Shown here piece by piece: positions 54,297 to 63,575 of a DNA stretch of 64,000 bases. Numbering within the stretch: position 1 is the stretch's first letter; the number at the start of each line of letters is the position of its first letter. Under the pieces are notes generated by a model that searched no databases, was not told where the DNA came from, and was given only the letters and a program-made list of their open reading frames with translations. The translations under genes and the position numbers were made by a program. This DNA comes from Rhizobiaceae bacterium (lineage in GTDB: Bacteria > Pseudomonadota > Alphaproteobacteria > Rhizobiales > Rhizobiaceae), in the NCBI GenBank assembly GCA_029233925.1, contig JARGOX010000012.1, positions 62,001 to 126,000 on the forward strand, in the 5' to 3' direction.

Positions 54297-55740
54297 CAAT
54301 GAGGCCGACGCCTTTCGCGATGAGTGTGGCGTTTTCGGCATCTTTGGAAAAGTTGATGCCGCCGCGGTTGTAACGCTGGGTTTACACGCATTGCAGCACC
54401 GCGGCCAGGAAGCTGCAGGCATCGTGTCCTATGAAACGGATAGCGGCCAGTTCTCCATCGAGCGTCATGTGGGCCTGATCGGTGATACGTTTACCAAACA
54501 AGCGGTGCTTGACCGGTTGCCGGGAAGCCGGGCCATAGGCCATACCCGCTATTCGACAACGGGCGGAGAAGGCCTGCGCAATGTGCAGCCGTTTTTTGCG
54601 GAATTGGCTGTCGGCGGCTTTGCCATTTCACACAATGGCAATATTACCAACGCACTGACAAAACAGCGTGAACTGCAAAAGCGCGGTGCGATTTTTTCGT
54701 CAACATCCGATACGGAAACATTGCTCCATCTGATCGCCATGAGCACGCATGATTCCTTCACGGAAAAATTCATCGATGCGATCAAGCAATTGGAGGGTGC
54801 CTTTTCGCTTGTCGGTCTTTCCGGCAAAAAGATGGTCGGCGCCCGTGACAGGCTTGGCATTCGACCGCTGGTACTCGGTGATCTTGACGGCGCATATATC
54901 CTGGCATCAGAAACCTGCGCGCTGGACATTATCGGCGCACGCTATGTGCGGGATATAGCCGCTGGTGAAGTCATCGTCATTTCAGAAGAAGGCGCGGAAA
55001 GCCATTTTCCCTATGCCAAGACCAATTCCCGATTCTGCATTTTTGAATATGTCTATTTCGCCCGGCCAGATTCAAATATTGAAGGCCTGAATGTCTACGA
55101 AGTGCGCAAGAGGATTGGCCAGGAACTGGCCAAGGAAAGCCCGGTCGAAGCAGACATGGTTGTTCCCGTACCCGATTCCGGCACGCCAGCAGCGATAGGC
55201 TTTTCCCAACAGGCCGGCCTTCCCTTTGATCTGGGCATTATCCGCAATCACTATGTGGGCCGCACCTTCATCCAGCCGACAGCGTCGATCAGGAACATGG
55301 GCGTCAAATTGAAGCACAATGCCAACAGGGACGCGATCAAGGGCAAACGCGTCATTCTTGTGGATGATTCAATTGTCCGCGGCACCACCTCCCAGAAGAT
55401 CGTCCAGATGGTACGTGATGCGGGGGCAGCCGAAGTCCATATGCGCATTGCCTCGCCGCCCACCAGAGCGTCGTGTTTCTACGGTGTCGACACACCGGAG
55501 ACGTCAAACCTTTTGGCCTCACGCCTGTCGATTGAAGAGATGAAGGATTTCATCAAGGTCGATTCCCTTGCCTTTGTGTCAATCGATGGTCTCTATCGGG
55601 CAGTGAACGAGCCCGGGCGGAACGGCAGTTGCCCGCAATTCTGCGATGCCTGCTTTACCGGCGAATACCCCACAACGTTGCGCGACCGGGACAATACAGA
55701 TGTCACCCGCAAACTTTCATTGATCTCCAAACACGGATAG
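54268..55740 (+). CDS. purF: Amidophosphoribosyltransferase
   Basis: A 490-residue enzyme catalysing the first step of purine synthesis (PRPP + glutamine to phosphoribosylamine). The N-terminal glutamine amidotransferase nucleophile is Cys20 in DECGVFGIFG after removal of a short propeptide. Blocks GHTRYSTTGG and HNGNITN follow. The phosphoribosyltransferase PRPP motif is VILVDDSIVRGTTS (about 364-377). The GTG at 54268 is chosen because AGGAGAG stands eight bases upstream; GTG 54229 lies deeper within cvpA and lacks a ribosome site. Translational coupling with cvpA is likely. Confidence 0.96.
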   Translation: MTKIPSTEPDNEADAFRDECGVFGIFGKVDAAAVVTLGLHALQHRGQEAAGIVSYETDSGQFSIERHVGLIGDTFTKQAVLDRLPGSRAIGHTRYSTTGGEGLRNVQPFFAELAVGGFAISHNGNITNALTKQRELQKRGAIFSSTSDTETLLHLIAMSTHDSFTEKFIDAIKQLEGAFSLVGLSGKKMVGARDRLGIRPLVLGDLDGAYILASETCALDIIGARYVRDIAAGEVIVISEEGAESHFPYAKTNSRFCIFEYVYFARPDSNIEGLNVYEVRKRIGQELAKESPVEADMVVPVPDSGTPAAIGFSQQAGLPFDLGIIRNHYVGRTFIQPTASIRNMGVKLKHNANRDAIKGKRVILVDDSIVRGTTSQKIVQMVRDAGAAEVHMRIASPPTRASCFYGVDTPETSNLLASRLSIEEMKDFIKVDSLAFVSIDGLYRAVNEPGRNGSCPQFCDACFTGEYPTTLRDRDNTDVTRKLSLISKHG

Positions 55741-55761
55741 CGAGATCTCCACATACGGATA

Positions 55762-56505
55762 ATGATGATGATCGACCTGAATGGCCGCATTGCGCTGGTA
55801 ACCGGCGCTTCACGGGGAATTGGCTATTTCACGGCCTTGGAACTGGCAAAGGCAGGCGCGCATGTTATTGCGGTTGCCCGCACGGTTGGCGGACTGGAAG
55901 AACTGGACGATGCCATCAAGGCTATCAATGGCACGGCAACGCTGGTGCCGCAGGATCTGCTGGACATGAAGGCTATCGACAAATTGGGCGGAGCCATCCA
56001 CGAGCGGTGGCAGAAATTGGATATTCTGGTCGCCAATGCCGGGATACTCGGCCCATTGTCACCGATCGGCCATTATGAAGCCAAGGCATTTGAAAAGGTG
56101 ATGACCATGAATGTCACATCGACATGGCGCATCATCCGCTCGGTTGAACCCTTGCTGCAAAAATCCGATGCCGGCAGAGCCATTATCCTGTCGTCTGGTG
56201 CGGCCCACGATTGCCGCCCTTTCTGGGGGGCCTATTCGGCCAGCAAGGCGGCTGTTGAGGCGCTGGCGCGCTGCTGGGCGGCGGAAACCGAAAACTCGCC
56301 GCTCCGGGTCAATTGTGTCAATCCCGGCAGCACACGCACAGCCATGCGTGCTCTGGCCATGCCCGGAGAGGATCCGATGACCCTTCCCCACCCGTCAACA
56401 ATAGCTGAGAAGATCATCCGGTTGGCAGATCCGCAACTGGTGGAAACCGGCATGCTTTATGATGGTCGGGAAGACATCTTCAAGGCCTATCAGCAACCTT
56501 GTTAG
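55762..56505 (+). CDS. Short-chain dehydrogenase/reductase family protein
   Basis: A 247-residue classical SDR: cofactor motif TGASRGIG (about 14-21), NAG at about 93, catalytic Ser in LSSGAAHD and Tyr/Lys in YSASKAAVE. The Asp/Glu position that selects NAD is replaced by Ala-Arg (AVARTVGG), favouring NADP. Three consecutive ATG codons make the start ambiguous by six bases. It follows purF by 21 bases in many relatives of this order, but its substrate is unknown. Confidence 0.9.
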   Translation: MMMIDLNGRIALVTGASRGIGYFTALELAKAGAHVIAVARTVGGLEELDDAIKAINGTATLVPQDLLDMKAIDKLGGAIHERWQKLDILVANAGILGPLSPIGHYEAKAFEKVMTMNVTSTWRIIRSVEPLLQKSDAGRAIILSSGAAHDCRPFWGAYSASKAAVEALARCWAAETENSPLRVNCVNPGSTRTAMRALAMPGEDPMTLPHPSTIAEKIIRLADPQLVETGMLYDGREDIFKAYQQPC

Positions 56506-56742
56506 CAGCTGCACATTCCAAATTTTGATCAAAGCTGATATTTTTCGCTCATTCATCAGGCTGGCGCTATCGGGATATGGTTAAGTCGAGGTTCGCCAGT
56601 CCTGTCAATTTGATTCACCCAACTTGACTATATCATTGTTCTTATGTGCAATTTTGCGCGCATCAATGGAGCATATGTAATCTTCACAGCCAACGTCCTG
56701 CCCACCGGTTTGGTCCTGCGGGCTGCAGAATAAATTTTCCGT

Positions 56743-56778
56743 CATATACTTGTCTGATATATGTCGGATAGTTATATG
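56743..56778 (+). promoter_or_regulatory. Repeat-rich putative operator before the PadR gene
   Basis: TGTCTGATA (56751-56759) and TGTCGGATA (56762-56770) are direct repeats with 11-base period, flanked by CATATA-CT (56743-56750) and AGTTATATG (56770-56778), which are near mirror images. A/T-rich dyads of this kind are typical PadR-type operators. The gap 56506-56855 otherwise shows only a doubtful 46-66-residue minus-strand frame. Confidence 0.4.
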
Positions 56779-56855
56779 GTGGGATATTGCATGTGCGAAC
56801 ACCAAGCCGGCCCTGCCCCAGCCGGTTCGTCAATCCAGGGGCTCAGGACTTTTCG

Positions 56856-57410
56856 ATGAACGTACGGACTGTTTGCCTGGCCATTTTGCATTTTTCCGAT
56901 GCCACCGGCTATGAAATCAAGAAAATGTCGACCGAAGAACGCTTCTCCTATTTTGTGGATGCCAGTTTCGGATCGATTTACCCTGCCCTTTCACGACTGC
57001 AGCATGATGAATGCGTAACGGTCCGCGAGGCCTATGAATCCGGCAAGCCACCGCGAAAAATATATTCCATCACGCCAAAGGGGCGTGAGGAACTGATTGA
57101 ATCGCTCGAAGTGGTTCCACGCGCCGATACTTTCAAATCGGAATTCATGCTGACGGCACTTTGTGCGGAGCTTGTCAGTGAGGAGACGCTGGTGCGTGCA
57201 ATCGACAAGCGCATAACCGACCTTCAAGCAAAGATGAATCTGCTCAATCAGGTCAATAGTTGCTGTACGGACGGACCGCCAGGGATGGCATGGATTTCAG
57301 AATACGGGCGCGCTGTCACTGAAGCGAGCCTTCAGCACCTGATCAAACACCGGGATGAACTTGTGGCCTGTGCGCGCGCTCCAAAGCGCGCATCTGAGGC
57401 TGCAGAATAG
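56856..57410 (+). CDS. PadR family transcriptional regulator
   Basis: A 184-residue PadR protein: N-terminal winged helix (LAILHFSDATGYEIKKM, then GSIYPALSRLQHDECVTVRE, PRKIYSITPKGREELIE) and a C-terminal helical dimerisation domain (about 100-180) resembling the AphA type. The frame is open from 56787; ATG 56856 gives the family start. It lies 18 bases before an RND efflux pair on the same strand and is probably its local repressor, with the repeats at 56743-56778 as operator. Confidence 0.88.
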   Translation: MNVRTVCLAILHFSDATGYEIKKMSTEERFSYFVDASFGSIYPALSRLQHDECVTVREAYESGKPPRKIYSITPKGREELIESLEVVPRADTFKSEFMLTALCAELVSEETLVRAIDKRITDLQAKMNLLNQVNSCCTDGPPGMAWISEYGRAVTEASLQHLIKHRDELVACARAPKRASEAAE

Positions 57411-57428
57411 AATACGACAGGAACAGCA

Positions 57429-58556
57429 ATGGCATTTCGCATCAAAGGATCACATATCACCGCCCTGCTGATTGCCGGTGCCGTGATTGGCTGGATGGCA
57501 ACTGGCGATATCGTTGTCGGAGGTCAGGCCAATTCAGCCAATGCGGTTGCACCGCCGGCTGAACGCCGGGATGATGACGCAAAGGTTTTCAAGGTAAGGT
57601 TCGTGACGGTTTCACCGGAAATACGGCCCGACATTCTGACGGTGCGCGGACGCACGATCGCAGAATCCGTGGTTGCCGTGCGCGCCAAGACATCCGGAAC
57701 GCTGGAAAAGCGGCTCGTGTCAAAAGGCGACGCGGTCAAGATGGGCGACTTGGTTTGCCAATTGGACCGTGGTGTCCGGCAAACAATTGTGGCCCGTGCC
57801 ACTGCAGCACTGGAACAGGCTGCATTTGAGCATGATGGCGCCATAGAGTTGCAGAAACAGGGCTATACGTCGGATGGGCGCGTAAAATCGCTGAAGGCCG
57901 TCATGGACAGCGCATCTGCCAGCCTGGCCGAAGCGAAGCAGGAACTGTCCTACTCTGATATTGTGGCGACTGCGGATGGCATCGTTCAGGATCCCATCGC
58001 AGAAATTGGCGACAATCTCTCCGAAGGTGGGACTTGCATTACCCTGATCAATTCTGACCCAATGTTGTTCACCGGGCAGGTGTCGGAGCGACAGGTCGGC
58101 TCAATTGCAGTGGGTGATACGGCAAAAATACAGTTGATATCCGGTGAGGTCGTTGAAGGTGACATACGCTATATTGCAACCTCCGCAGATGCTGCAACGC
58201 GCACATTCCTCATTGAAATCGAGCTTCCGAACGGTGATCACAAGCTGCGTGATGGTGTGACCGCTGTTGCCCAGATCGCCCTGGAAGGAGCCGAGGCCTA
58301 CAAGGTCAAGTCATCATGGCTGACGCTGAACGACAATGGGGATATTGGCGTGCGCATTGTCGACGACAACAATCTGGTCATGTTCAAAACGCTGAAAATC
58401 ATATCCCACACACCACAGACCATGTGGGTGACCGGGCTGGAGCCCGGCTCCAGGGTCATAACGGTTGGCCAAGACTATGTCATTGCCGGTCAGACTGTTG
58501 AACCTGTGCCTGCCGATGCAGATATCAATCAAATGAAGGATGAGAGCAACTCATGA
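57429..58556 (+). CDS. RND efflux periplasmic adaptor subunit
   Basis: A 375-residue membrane-fusion protein. An N-terminal membrane anchor (about 9-27) is followed by the lipoyl domain halves (VAVRAKTSGTLEKRLVSKGDAV and SDIVATADGIVQDPIAEIGD), a coiled-coil hairpin (about 115-165), a beta-barrel domain (MLFTGQVSERQVGSIAVGD) and a membrane-proximal domain. It links the RND permease to an outer-membrane TolC-like channel not encoded nearby. No lipobox is seen. Its stop overlaps the permease start by four bases. Confidence 0.93.
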   Translation: MAFRIKGSHITALLIAGAVIGWMATGDIVVGGQANSANAVAPPAERRDDDAKVFKVRFVTVSPEIRPDILTVRGRTIAESVVAVRAKTSGTLEKRLVSKGDAVKMGDLVCQLDRGVRQTIVARATAALEQAAFEHDGAIELQKQGYTSDGRVKSLKAVMDSASASLAEAKQELSYSDIVATADGIVQDPIAEIGDNLSEGGTCITLINSDPMLFTGQVSERQVGSIAVGDTAKIQLISGEVVEGDIRYIATSADAATRTFLIEIELPNGDHKLRDGVTAVAQIALEGAEAYKVKSSWLTLNDNGDIGVRIVDDNNLVMFKTLKIISHTPQTMWVTGLEPGSRVITVGQDYVIAGQTVEPVPADADINQMKDESNS

Positions 58557-61500
58557 CTTCCGCCCTGCAGGCCATCATATCGCGTCCCAAGACGATCATC
58601 ACGTTGATGGTCTTCATGATCGCGGCCGGGATCATGTCCTATATCGGTATTCCCAAGGAAGCTAATCCGGATATCGACGTACCGGTCTATTTCGTATCGA
58701 TCAATCAGCAGGGCATCTCTCCCACCGACGCTGAACGTCTGCTGGTTCGACCGATGGAGACATCGCTGCGCGGATTGGATGGGCTCAAGGAACTGACGGC
58801 GATTGCCTCGGAAGGCTATGCGGCGATTGTTCTGGAATTCAACATTGAATCTGACAAGGACGAGGTTCTTGCCGACATTCGCGACAAGGTTGACCAGGCA
58901 AAGGCCGAACTGCCAAGCGAAGCGGACGAACCAAGCATTTCAGAAACCAATTTCGCGCTTCAACCAACTATTATCGTGACACTGTCCGGTGATGTACCGG
59001 AGCGCACGCTGACCAATCTGGCGCGGCGCCTGAAGGACGAGATTGAGGCGATTTCCACGGTCCGCGAGGCCAATCTGAACGGGGACCGTGAAGAGTTGCT
59101 TGAGGTCATTTTGGACCTGATGAAGCTTGAATCCTACGATATCACGCAGGATGAACTGCTCAATGCGCTGTCGCAGAACAACCAGTTGGTGGCAGCCGGT
59201 TTCATTGACGATGGCAACGGACGTTTCAACGTCAAGGTTCCGGGCCTTGTAGAAACAGCCCAGGACGTTTTTGCAATACCGATCAAGCAGAATGGTGAAG
59301 GCGTTGTGACGCTTGGAGAAGTGGCCGAAATCAGGCGTACCTTCAAGGACCCCTCTACGTTTACACGGGTCAACGGACAACCGGCCATTTCCATTGAAGT
59401 GACCAAGCGCATAGGAACCAACATCATTGAAAACAATGATGAGGTTCGCGCGGTCGTCGCCGCTTTCACCAAGGATTGGCCGGACTCGGTCCATGTGAAT
59501 TATCTGCTGGATGGCTCGAGCTTCATTTTCGAGGTGCTTGGTTCGCTGCAATCCTCGATCATGACAGCCATATTGCTGGTGATGATCTGTGTGGTCGGCA
59601 CATTGGGTATACGCTCGGGCCTGCTTGTCGGCCTTGCCATACCCGGATCCTTCATGCTGGCATTCCTGATCCTTGCCGGTCTCGGCATGACCGTCAACAT
59701 GATGGTCATGTTCGGCATGGTTCTGACGGTTGGCATGCTGGTTGATGGCGCCATCGTCGTGACCGAATATGCTGACCGCAAAATTGCCGAAGGCATGGAA
59801 GCCAACGAGGCCTACAAGCGCGCCGCAAAGCTGATGTTCTGGCCTGTTGTGTCTTCAACGGCAACAACACTTGCTGCCTTTCTGCCGCTGCTCCTGTGGC
59901 CCGGTGTCCCCGGACAGTTCATGAGCTATCTGCCGAAGATGGTCATTATTGTTCTCAGCGCTTCCCTTTTGACCGCACTGGTCTTCCTGCCGGTCACCGG
60001 CACCCTGTTTGCCTGGATTGCCGTTTTCGTGGCCAAACGCGCCAATGCGGTGACGGCATTGTTTGTTGGAATCATTGCCGGCCTGTTTGCCTATGGCGGG
60101 CCATTGGCCGCGCTGGATTTCCCGATACGTGCGGGCGGAAGCGCCTTGACGGCGGCGATTGCGATAATCATTGCCTATTGGATCACCCGCTTCATCAATG
60201 CAAGGCGCAAGCCGAAACCTGTTGGCGGTGTCGATAAAGTTGCTCTTATGCTGTCTTCAGAAGCAACGCTGGATGTCCGGAAAATTCCTGGCCTCACCGG
60301 CTCCTATCTGCGGCTTTTGAGCCGTGCAGTGGGCACCGTATGGGGAAATGCAGTGGTGATCGTCGCAATTTTGGCCATGACTGTGGGAAGTTTCGTCTAT
60401 TTTTCAGCCAACAGCAAAGGCGTTGAATTCTTTGTTGATGAAGAACCGGATGTGGCCATTGTGCTTGTTTCAGCGCGCGGCAACCTGTCTGCAACGGAGA
60501 TAAGGGATCTGGTCGGCGAGGTCGAAACCGAAGTTCTGCAGGTCAACGGTATTGAAAACGTCGTCATGTCCTCAACTGCTCCCGGTGGTGGCGGTCGCGG
60601 CGGCAATGTGCTGGGCGGAGTCCAGGACAAACCAGCCGACGTCGTCGGCGAATTACAGATTGAACTGGCCGATTTTTGCTGCCGGCGCAAGGCTGTCGAA
60701 ATCTTCGAGGATATCCGTCTGCGCACAGCCGGCATTGCCGGCATCAAAGTGGAAGTTCGCAAGATCGAAGGCGGCCCACCGACGGGCAAGGACCTGCGCC
60801 TTGAAGTCAAGTCAACCGACTACGACACAATGGTTGCTGCTGTTGCGCGCATTCGCAACCATGTCGACACGATGGACCTGCTGACCGATCAGGAGGATTC
60901 GCGTCCCCTGCCCGGCATTGAATGGCAGATCGATGTCGACCGGGAACAGGCCGGTCGATACAACGCGGGTATTGTTCAGGTCGGCGCCATGGTGCAACTG
61001 GTAACCAACGGTGTCCAGATCGGCAGTTACCGCCCCAATGATTCAGAAGACGAAGTGGACATCCGGGTCCGGCTGCCGCAGGACGAGCGTACGCTCGACC
61101 AGTTCGAATTGCTGAAATTGCGCACGGCAAACGGCCAGGTCCCTCTTTCCAACTTCATTGAGCGCACGGCACAGCAGAAGGTCTCGTCGATCACCCGCCG
61201 CGATGGTCTCTATGCCATGGATGTGAAGGCGAGCGTTGCAGAGGGCGCCATGGTAGATGGCAGGGCTGCAACGCCGGATGATGCGGTCAAGGTGGTTCAA
61301 TCCTGGCTGGATACGCAGCAATGGCCGGAGAACGCATTTCTTCGCTTCCGCGGCGCGGATGAGGAACAAAAGGAATCCGGTGAGTTTCTTGCCAAAGCTG
61401 CTCTCGCCGCCCTCTTCATGATGTTCGTCATCCTTCTGACGCAGTTCAATTCGTTTTATCAAACGGTATTGACGCTTTCGACCGTCATACTGGCCGTATC

Positions 61501-62068
61501 CGGCGTTCTGCTGGGCATGGCGGTGACCGGTCAACGGTTCTCAATCATCATGACAGGGACAGGCATTGTGGCTCTGGCCGGTATTGTGGTGAACAATGCC
61601 ATTGTGCTGATTGATACATTCAATCGGCTGCGTGAGGAAGGTGTCGATGATATCCGCCAGGCGGCGCTGAAAACATCGGCGCAAAGGTTGCGGCCCATTA
61701 TGCTGACCACGGTGACGACCATATTGGGCCTGGTTCCCATGGCCCTGCAGATCAACATGAACTTTTTCACCCAGACGATCTCGGTTGGCGGCATTACATC
61801 GATCTGGTGGGTTCAACTGTCGACGGCGATCATCTTCGGCCTGGCATTTTCGACCATGCTGACCCTGGTGATGATCCCCGCCATGCTGACCATGCCGTCC
61901 AATGTCGTGCGCACATGGCGCGCCTTTAAAGGACGTTCCGGTGAACCTACCGCAGACGGAACATGGTCTGATTCCGGACAGCAACAGGTGGATAAACAAT
62001 TCGCTCAGCCGGGCCGAAGCAGTGTCAATGACGATGTACCCATGGAGCGCCCACTCGCCGCTGAATAG
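58553..62068 (+). CDS. RND efflux permease (long form)
   Basis: A 1171-residue inner-membrane proton-driven exporter. Usual RND parts are present: TM1 (TIITLMVFMIAAGIMSYIG), porter domains, the TM4 motif LVDGAIVVTEYADR with one acidic relay residue, and the TM10 region GIVVNNAIVLIDTFNRLREEG. It is about 120 residues longer than AcrB. The extra is an insertion at about 480-590 with two additional hydrophobic segments (AVTALFVGIIAGLFAYG and SALTAAIAIIIAYWITRF) and a Lys/Arg loop, plus a polar C-terminal tail. The Cys pair in ADFCCRRKA is unusual. Substrate unknown. Confidence 0.92.
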   Translation: MTSALQAIISRPKTIITLMVFMIAAGIMSYIGIPKEANPDIDVPVYFVSINQQGISPTDAERLLVRPMETSLRGLDGLKELTAIASEGYAAIVLEFNIESDKDEVLADIRDKVDQAKAELPSEADEPSISETNFALQPTIIVTLSGDVPERTLTNLARRLKDEIEAISTVREANLNGDREELLEVILDLMKLESYDITQDELLNALSQNNQLVAAGFIDDGNGRFNVKVPGLVETAQDVFAIPIKQNGEGVVTLGEVAEIRRTFKDPSTFTRVNGQPAISIEVTKRIGTNIIENNDEVRAVVAAFTKDWPDSVHVNYLLDGSSFIFEVLGSLQSSIMTAILLVMICVVGTLGIRSGLLVGLAIPGSFMLAFLILAGLGMTVNMMVMFGMVLTVGMLVDGAIVVTEYADRKIAEGMEANEAYKRAAKLMFWPVVSSTATTLAAFLPLLLWPGVPGQFMSYLPKMVIIVLSASLLTALVFLPVTGTLFAWIAVFVAKRANAVTALFVGIIAGLFAYGGPLAALDFPIRAGGSALTAAIAIIIAYWITRFINARRKPKPVGGVDKVALMLSSEATLDVRKIPGLTGSYLRLLSRAVGTVWGNAVVIVAILAMTVGSFVYFSANSKGVEFFVDEEPDVAIVLVSARGNLSATEIRDLVGEVETEVLQVNGIENVVMSSTAPGGGGRGGNVLGGVQDKPADVVGELQIELADFCCRRKAVEIFEDIRLRTAGIAGIKVEVRKIEGGPPTGKDLRLEVKSTDYDTMVAAVARIRNHVDTMDLLTDQEDSRPLPGIEWQIDVDREQAGRYNAGIVQVGAMVQLVTNGVQIGSYRPNDSEDEVDIRVRLPQDERTLDQFELLKLRTANGQVPLSNFIERTAQQKVSSITRRDGLYAMDVKASVAEGAMVDGRAATPDDAVKVVQSWLDTQQWPENAFLRFRGADEEQKESGEFLAKAALAALFMMFVILLTQFNSFYQTVLTLSTVILAVSGVLLGMAVTGQRFSIIMTGTGIVALAGIVVNNAIVLIDTFNRLREEGVDDIRQAALKTSAQRLRPIMLTTVTTILGLVPMALQINMNFFTQTISVGGITSIWWVQLSTAIIFGLAFSTMLTLVMIPAMLTMPSNVVRTWRAFKGRSGEPTADGTWSDSGQQQVDKQFAQPGRSSVNDDVPMERPLAAE

Positions 62069-62125
62069 GCATCCGGCATCATTTCACCGGACAAAACGCT
62101 TTGAAGTCGGCGTCAGGAGGCATTT

Positions 62126-62539
62126 TCAGCGTGGCGTTTGCATGATCGTGCTCATCGCCTTGTCAGCCATGAAGCGCAGGCCGCTCCTGCTCAATCGATT
62201 GGAATAGACAAGAGTGGTGAAAGGATTTTGTTTATAAGGCGTCACGTCATTCTCGAGATTGATCTCAATGACCATACGAGCGCCCGGCATCGCCTGCCCT
62301 TGCATGACGTGAAGCAATCCAAGTTTGGGATGCGGACAGATTTCATAGGGCGTTCCATCCGTTGCAACAATATCGAAATGCGTGTGACCACCTTCCACAT
62401 GATTTGACAGGTAACCGCGTGTTTTCTGCAGGCTTGCAGCATGATCAAGCACCCTCGCAATAGTGAATTCAAACGCGTGCCCGGCGGAGCAGAACATCGC
62501 TCCCAACAAGGCAATGGTGCACATCAATTTTCGTCTCAT
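62126..62539 (-). CDS. Secreted protein of unknown function
   Basis: A 137-residue exported protein. The signal peptide MRRKLMCTIALLGAMFCSAG runs to about HAF (22). The mature part starts FEFTIARVLDHAASLQ and contains GGHTHFDIVATDGTPYEICPH, PFTTLVYSNRLSRSG and a C-terminal helix. I do not recognise the family. Histidines and one Cys in HPKLG/ICPHP could bind a metal or heme, but this is speculative. Start ATG 62539 has an AGGGGGA ribosome site; the frame to 62614 is not needed. Convergent with the RND permease. Confidence 0.7.
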   Translation of the reverse strand: MRRKLMCTIALLGAMFCSAGHAFEFTIARVLDHAASLQKTRGYLSNHVEGGHTHFDIVATDGTPYEICPHPKLGLLHVMQGQAMPGARMVIEINLENDVTPYKQNPFTTLVYSNRLSRSGLRFMADKAMSTIMQTPR

Positions 62540-62699
62540 GATCAGTTGATCCCCCTGCAGCCAGCATCCACGACACCATCTCAATATGATGTATTCGTCA
62601 ACTATCAGCTGCATTACCTGGCTGAGGCGACGGATTTACCAGCATTTGATCATCATGCTTTGGAGTGAAGATTTCTCACCGGCCTCACAGGCTTCGAAT

Positions 62700-62728
62700 G
62701 AAAAAGCGCCATCCGCTCGGGTGGTGCC
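62700..62728 (-). terminator. Imperfect hairpin with T run after the small lipoprotein gene
   Basis: On the minus strand GGCACCACCCG / CGGATGGCGC form a stem with two mismatches, followed by TTTTT (62705-62701). It lies about 73 bases past the small lipoprotein stop. Confidence 0.5.
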
Positions 62729-62800
62729 TGTCTACACATATTGACTGGATACGCATACCCAGGCGCAAAGGCCGCCGGAAAATTCATGCGATCAGGCTGA

Positions 62801-62881
62801 TCAGCCAAAACCGCCGTTTCCGCCACAGGCAGTAAGCAGCAGGCAGATGGAGACAAGTGTAAGGACTGTAGGCATTTTCAT
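62801..62881 (-). CDS. 26-residue small lipoprotein
   Basis: This tiny gene reads MKMPTVLTLVSICLLLTACG then GNGGFG, 26 residues. It has a lysine at position 2, an 11-residue hydrophobic run and a perfect lipobox LTAC (Cys19). Only eight residues would remain after processing. A strong GGGAGAA ribosome site precedes the ATG, and a terminator-like hairpin follows. It lies 21 bases downstream of the outer-membrane barrel gene on the same strand, so they form a small operon. Length and layout recall entericidin-like or LptM-like small lipoproteins, but the mature sequence matches neither clearly. Confidence 0.6.
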   Translation of the reverse strand: MKMPTVLTLVSICLLLTACGGNGGFG

Positions 62882-62902
62882 AGGTTTCTCCCGTTCATCC
62901 GA

Positions 62903-63547
62903 TCAGAAATGGTAATTGACGCCAAAGCGGCCGATGTGGTTGTCGGAGCCGCCGACGACGTTCACACCACCCGAAGTCGTGATGCCGTCATCCGGTACGT
63001 GGACGTAAAGGTATTCCACTTTCGCCGACCATTTTTCATTGATCTTGCCTTCAAGGCCAACGCCGCCGGTAAAGCCTGTGACGATGTCATCACCGCTGCC
63101 AAAACCCGCGCGCGCAGCTTCTTTGTGGGTGAAGGCCAATCCGACCGTCAGATAGGCAAAGTAGCGGCTGTATGTGTATCCGCCGCGCACCCTGGCCGTC
63201 GCAAACCAGTCTTCCTTGAAACTGCCATTGACCGAACTGCCTTCAATATCCAGCGTTGAAATATCCGCTTCAAGGCCTATGGCCCAGTTCCGGTTCAATT
63301 GTCTGTTGTAACCCACCTGCGCCCCGGCTGTCAGTCCACCGGATTCCCCCGTAGGACCGGCAAAGGTCGGAATGGCGTTGTTGAATTGCCCGCCGCCATA
63401 ACCGATAACACCACCCACAAAAAAGCCTGTCCAGTTATAGACAGGCTTTGGATTGAACATGTTCTGGTTCATGACATAGGCATCTGCGGCGTGACCGGTC
63501 GCGGATATACCAAGCAACATGACAGAGCTGAGCAATATTCTAAGCAT
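62903..63547 (-). CDS. Outer-membrane beta-barrel protein (Omp25/Omp31-like)
   Basis: A 214-residue outer-membrane protein. The signal peptide ends GHAAD (about 20). The mature chain has eight predicted amphipathic strands: NWTGFFVGGVIGYGGGQF, GLTAGAQVGYNRQLNRNWAIGLE, FATARVRGGYTYSRYFAYLTVGLAF (quoted in part: ARVRGGYTYSRY), KWSAKVEYLYVHV and the terminal strand GRFGVNYHF ending in Phe. This is the layout of Brucella Omp25-type and OmpW-like surface proteins. ATG 63547 has GGGAG upstream; a near-consensus promoter lies at 63576-63603. Confidence 0.9.
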   Translation of the reverse strand: MLRILLSSVMLLGISATGHAADAYVMNQNMFNPKPVYNWTGFFVGGVIGYGGGQFNNAIPTFAGPTGESGGLTAGAQVGYNRQLNRNWAIGLEADISTLDIEGSSVNGSFKEDWFATARVRGGYTYSRYFAYLTVGLAFTHKEAARAGFGSGDDIVTGFTGGVGLEGKINEKWSAKVEYLYVHVPDDGITTSGGVNVVGGSDNHIGRFGVNYHF

Positions 63548-63575
63548 CGTCAATCTCCCACCAATAATACAAAAA

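Noticed and set aside
56605-56745. Small minus-strand frame divergent from the PadR gene
   Set aside because: Starts MTENLFCSPQDQ but has no ribosome site and overlaps the likely PadR operator.
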